Source: Nitrospira defluvii (GTDB lineage Bacteria > Nitrospirota > Nitrospiria > Nitrospirales > Nitrospiraceae). From it: 64,000 nt of DNA. The DNA is taken from assembly GCA_000196815.1 (NCBI GenBank), contig FP929003.1, positions 2,503,501-2,567,500 on the forward strand, in the 5' to 3' direction. Below the pieces are notes generated by a model. That model worked only from the letters and a program-made list of their open reading frames with translations, had not been told where the DNA came from and did no database searches. Shown here in pieces: positions 61,876 to 64,000 of the stretch (its first letter is position 1; the number at the start of each line of letters is the position of its first letter). Both the position numbers and the translations under genes were made by a program.

Positions 61876-62217
61876 TTATGCTGCCCGCCCCTTTCTGCTG
61901 CGGCCTTCGCCGCTGATCGCTTTGGCAAGATCGGTGGAATTGGCGCCGAGGAGCAAGAGCGAGCTGACCAAGAGGTCCATGGACACGGAGGGGTCGCCGG
62001 CTTCCATCTTTGCCACCCTGGATTGGCTGGATTGGATGCGCTCAGCCAGTTGAACTTGTGACAGACCCTGTTTAGTTCGTCGATCTCGCAAGCTTCGGCT
62101 GAGGGCCAGCTTCATGTCGATGAGCGCCGCTTCCGCGTCTGAGAGCTCCAGGAACTCTTTCACCGACCCGACGGCCCATCCGGCCGCTTCCAGCTTGGCT
62201 CGTTTTGCATTCTTCAT
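61876..62217 (-). CDS. Xre-family antitoxin
   Basis: The 113-residue protein ends in a helix-turn-helix: 'RRTKQGLSQVQLAERIQSSQSRVAKMEAGDPSVS' lies at about 48-81. It is the antitoxin of the Gp49-like toxin encoded 13 bases upstream. GGAGG lies nine bases before the ATG. It should bind the palindrome at 62605-62632. Confidence 0.82.
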   Translation of the reverse strand: MKNAKRAKLEAAGWAVGSVKEFLELSDAEAALIDMKLALSRSLRDRRTKQGLSQVQLAERIQSSQSRVAKMEAGDPSVSMDLLVSSLLLLGANSTDLAKAISGEGRSRKGRAA

Positions 62218-62230
62218 CGTGATGTTCCTC

Positions 62231-62572
62231 CTACGATCCCATCATTCGGTCATAATCTCTAAGCCGACGTCGGCAGGTCTCAATGACCGATTGAGGCGTC
62301 TGTTGAGTCTTCTTCTTAAACACGTCGAGAATGACGACAGCATCTGCATCTGCTCTGTATATAATACGAAACGTGCCGCCCTCATCGGTGATCCGTAACT
62401 CATGGCATCCTGTTCCAATGACAGGCATGGGCCGTGAATGCGGAAGTCCAAGGGATTCGCCTTCCTGCAATAACCTCAAGAGATATCCCGCTTCAAGTCG
62501 CGCAGCTTGGGAAAAAGGCGGCGTCTTGACTTCACTCCGAAGCCAGATAAGGGGTTTGTCCATCCTGCCCAT
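62231..62572 (-). CDS. Gp49-like / HigB-type toxin
   Basis: The 113-residue protein matches the phage-derived Gp49 (DUF891) family: 'KPLIWLRSEVKTPPFSQAARLEAGYLLRLLQEGE', 'HSRPMPVIGTGCHELRITDEGG', 'FRIIYRADADAVVILDVFKKKTQQTP'. These are RelE-superfamily mRNA interferases. Toxin comes before antitoxin. The first ATG at 62572 is used; one three codons later is also possible. Confidence 0.85.
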   Translation of the reverse strand: MGRMDKPLIWLRSEVKTPPFSQAARLEAGYLLRLLQEGESLGLPHSRPMPVIGTGCHELRITDEGGTFRIIYRADADAVVILDVFKKKTQQTPQSVIETCRRRLRDYDRMMGS

Positions 62573-62604
62573 CAGTCAGACACCGACGATTCGTTCGATG
62601 ACAG

Positions 62605-62632
62605 GACTATATGTCATATCTGACATATAGTC
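62605..62632. promoter_or_regulatory. Palindromic operator of the Gp49/Xre toxin-antitoxin pair
   Basis: GACTATATGTCA (62605-62616) and TGACATATAGTC (62621-62632) are perfect 12-bp arms around TATC, 32 bp before the toxin start. It is AT-rich and also overlaps the 3' end of the small secreted gene. Confidence 0.7.
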
Positions 62633-62780
62633 AAGATTGGTACTGATTGATGGGATTGAAGATATTGAAGTCGCGCTGGTACTTCTCGTCGAACCCCTGC
62701 TCCGCCCCGCTGGTCCCGATCGACGCGAGCCAGAGCAGTCCGCCGATGATCGTCGCAGTCCACACCTGAGCCTGTCTCAT
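62631..62780 (-). CDS. Small secreted peptide (49 residues)
   Basis: It has a signal peptide (about 1-25, cut near 'GTSGAEQ') and a mature part 'GFDEKYQRDFNIFNPINQY'. The motif 'KYQRDFNIFNP' recurs, from memory, in small Nitrospira-type secreted proteins. The stop codon lies inside the toxin operator. GGGAGG lies five bases before the ATG at 62780. Confidence 0.6.
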   Translation of the reverse strand: MRQAQVWTATIIGGLLWLASIGTSGAEQGFDEKYQRDFNIFNPINQYQS

Positions 62781-62975
62781 GGCCGCCTCCCTTGTCTCGG
62801 TTTCGATCCTGCCAGGCAGCCTACACCATGACCGTGACATCCGGGGTCACTCTTGGGAAGGAGACGTGAAGTGGGAGATGCAACAGGTGAGAAACTCGCA
62901 CCATCGGGCAACCGACGCCCGAGCCTCGGAAGTCTTACGTTATCCGTCTATCGAACCAGCCTCAAGCATCCCCAC

Positions 62976-64000
62976 CTACGTCTTTGGTGCGGCATCCCCA
63001 GGTGGCCCGTCCACGAGGAGCGTGATGTGGAAGGCCGTGCCTTTTCCTTCCTCGCTTTCGACGCTGATGGTGCCGCCATGCGCATCAACCACGTCTTTGA
63101 CGATCTTCGTCCCGAGGCCGGTTCCTCCTGCTTTGCTGCTGATCGCGCGATAAGTGAATAGACTGTCGCGGACTTCTGGCGACATGCCCTTGCCCGTATC
63201 GATGACGGAGAGCACTATTCTGGATCCCCCTGGCTCGGTGCGGCCTCGCACTGTGACCGAGCCGACCGGCGGGACTTCGGGAATGGCGTTGTTGACGAGG
63301 TTGTAGAGTGCGTTGAACAGCCGGTGTTCGTCGGCACGGATGACCGGGAGATCGTCGAGCCCGTCGGTCCGGAGTGCCACCTGCCTTTCATCGGCAAGGA
63401 CGCGCAGCGTGTCGATGACGCCGGCGACGACGTCGGCCACGCGGCAAGGGGCAAACTGCAGCGGGCGGGTCAGGCCCTTCACCGAATCGGCGATCTCCTT
63501 CACCCGTTCGTGAATGCGTTCGGAGGATCGCCGGATCATCTCGATGAGCTCCTGCGCGATGTCCTGGCTCGGCTTCATCGACCGCAGGGCCGGCTCCGGA
63601 AGTTTTTCGAAACAGTCCCGCACTTCGCTCTCCAGCAGCTGAGCCCCGCTCATGATGGGCATGAGGAGGTTCTTCAGATCGTGGCCGATGTCGCCCAAGA
63701 CCCGTGCCACTTCAGCCAGGCGCTGCTCCTCCGCCAATCGCGCTTCGGTCCGGCGGAGCTCTTCTTCGGTGCGCATGCGATCGATGTACAGGCCGAGCCG
63801 GATGCCGAGATTTCCCACCATGTCGAGCACATCCTGATCCGGCTCGCGAATCGCGCGGAAGAAAAATTCCATCACGCCATAGATTTCTTGGCCCTTCTGC
63901 ACCGGAAAAGCAAACGCCCCATGCAGGCCGGCCTTCTCGGCCAGTGTGGTCCGCCGGAACAACGGATCGACCACCACGTCGGGAATCCACAACGGCTTGC
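62976..64000 (-). CDS. GAF-domain histidine kinase (5' end outside window)
   Basis: The visible 341 residues begin inside a GAF-type domain ('AFAFPVQKGQEIYGVMEFFF'), then a coiled linker. The kinase core has the H-box 'GDIGHDLKNLL', N-box 'NLVNNAIPEV', G1 'DTGKGM' and G2 'GGTGLGTKIV'. It would autophosphorylate at His. The gene has no start inside the window; the receiver partner is not seen. The C terminus 'GDAAPKT' is complete. Confidence 0.88.
   Translation of the reverse strand, partial: KPLWIPDVVVDPLFRRTTLAEKAGLHGAFAFPVQKGQEIYGVMEFFFRAIREPDQDVLDMVGNLGIRLGLYIDRMRTEEELRRTEARLAEEQRLAEVARVLGDIGHDLKNLLMPIMSGAQLLESEVRDCFEKLPEPALRSMKPSQDIAQELIEMIRRSSERIHERVKEIADSVKGLTRPLQFAPCRVADVVAGVIDTLRVLADERQVALRTDGLDDLPVIRADEHRLFNALYNLVNNAIPEVPPVGSVTVRGRTEPGGSRIVLSVIDTGKGMSPEVRDSLFTYRAISSKAGGTGLGTKIVKDVVDAHGGTISVESEEGKGTAFHITLLVDGPPGDAAPKT

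Noticed and set aside
1-64000. tRNA, rRNA or CRISPR
   Set aside because: No cloverleaf-like gap sequence, no rRNA-type stretch and no regularly spaced repeats were found by eye; a covariance search would be decisive.

Overview
The window is a G+C-rich bacterial chromosome segment whose gene set and intergenic repeats most resemble Nitrospirota (Nitrospira-type). That placement is an inference from remembered family distribution: a second EF-G-like GTPase, a short 'MECPKCKG' zinc-ribbon protein, a bbp2-like porin, surface-adhesin-E-like and DUF3365 proteins, and characteristic mobile repeats. No rRNA or tRNA gene and no CRISPR array was seen.

From 0 to 38 kb the content is mostly housekeeping. 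It holds an RCK_C-domain protein and a two-PDZ HtrA protease, an EF-G paralogue, RadC, a translationally coupled rsmD-coaD-aminotransferase operon, FmdB, a coiled-coil lipoprotein, TsaC/Sua5, PurD and PurH. These are followed by an OmpA/coiled-coil-HhH pair, NnrS with a palindromic upstream region, an ST7-like TPR protein next to a giant membrane protein, dnaE-accA (dnaE looks leaderless), a porin, HrpB, a GcvR-like ACT protein, peptide deformylase, an FAD amine oxidase and an RsuA-type pseudouridine synthase. Two paralogous secreted proteins ending in GRGY flank the end of this part.

From 38 to 52 kb lie envelope and redox genes: a CuA-like cupredoxin, an alpha/beta hydrolase lipoprotein, a one-heme DUF3365 protein, an MBL-fold protein, a DUF3313 lipoprotein, MazG, cydAB, pssA and hflX. 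This part is invaded by a REP-associated tyrosine transposase with 19-bp inverted ends, plus three solo copies of the end motif.

From 51.5 to 62.6 kb lies a defence island. It has two toxin-antitoxin pairs, each with a perfect palindromic operator, an HNH endonuclease, a phosphatase, and a type I restriction-modification operon (hsdM-hsdS-rhuM-hsdR). Between and beside these genes are the broken pieces of a second type I locus. The most striking observation is inside rhuM: the intact gene and two rhuM remnants each carry a perfect intragenic palindrome at the same aligned codons. The inner arm sequences are unrelated, so the palindrome appears to be maintained by covariation. HsdR also carries three tandem CxxCGxxPCxC units. 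A GAF-histidine kinase runs off the right edge.
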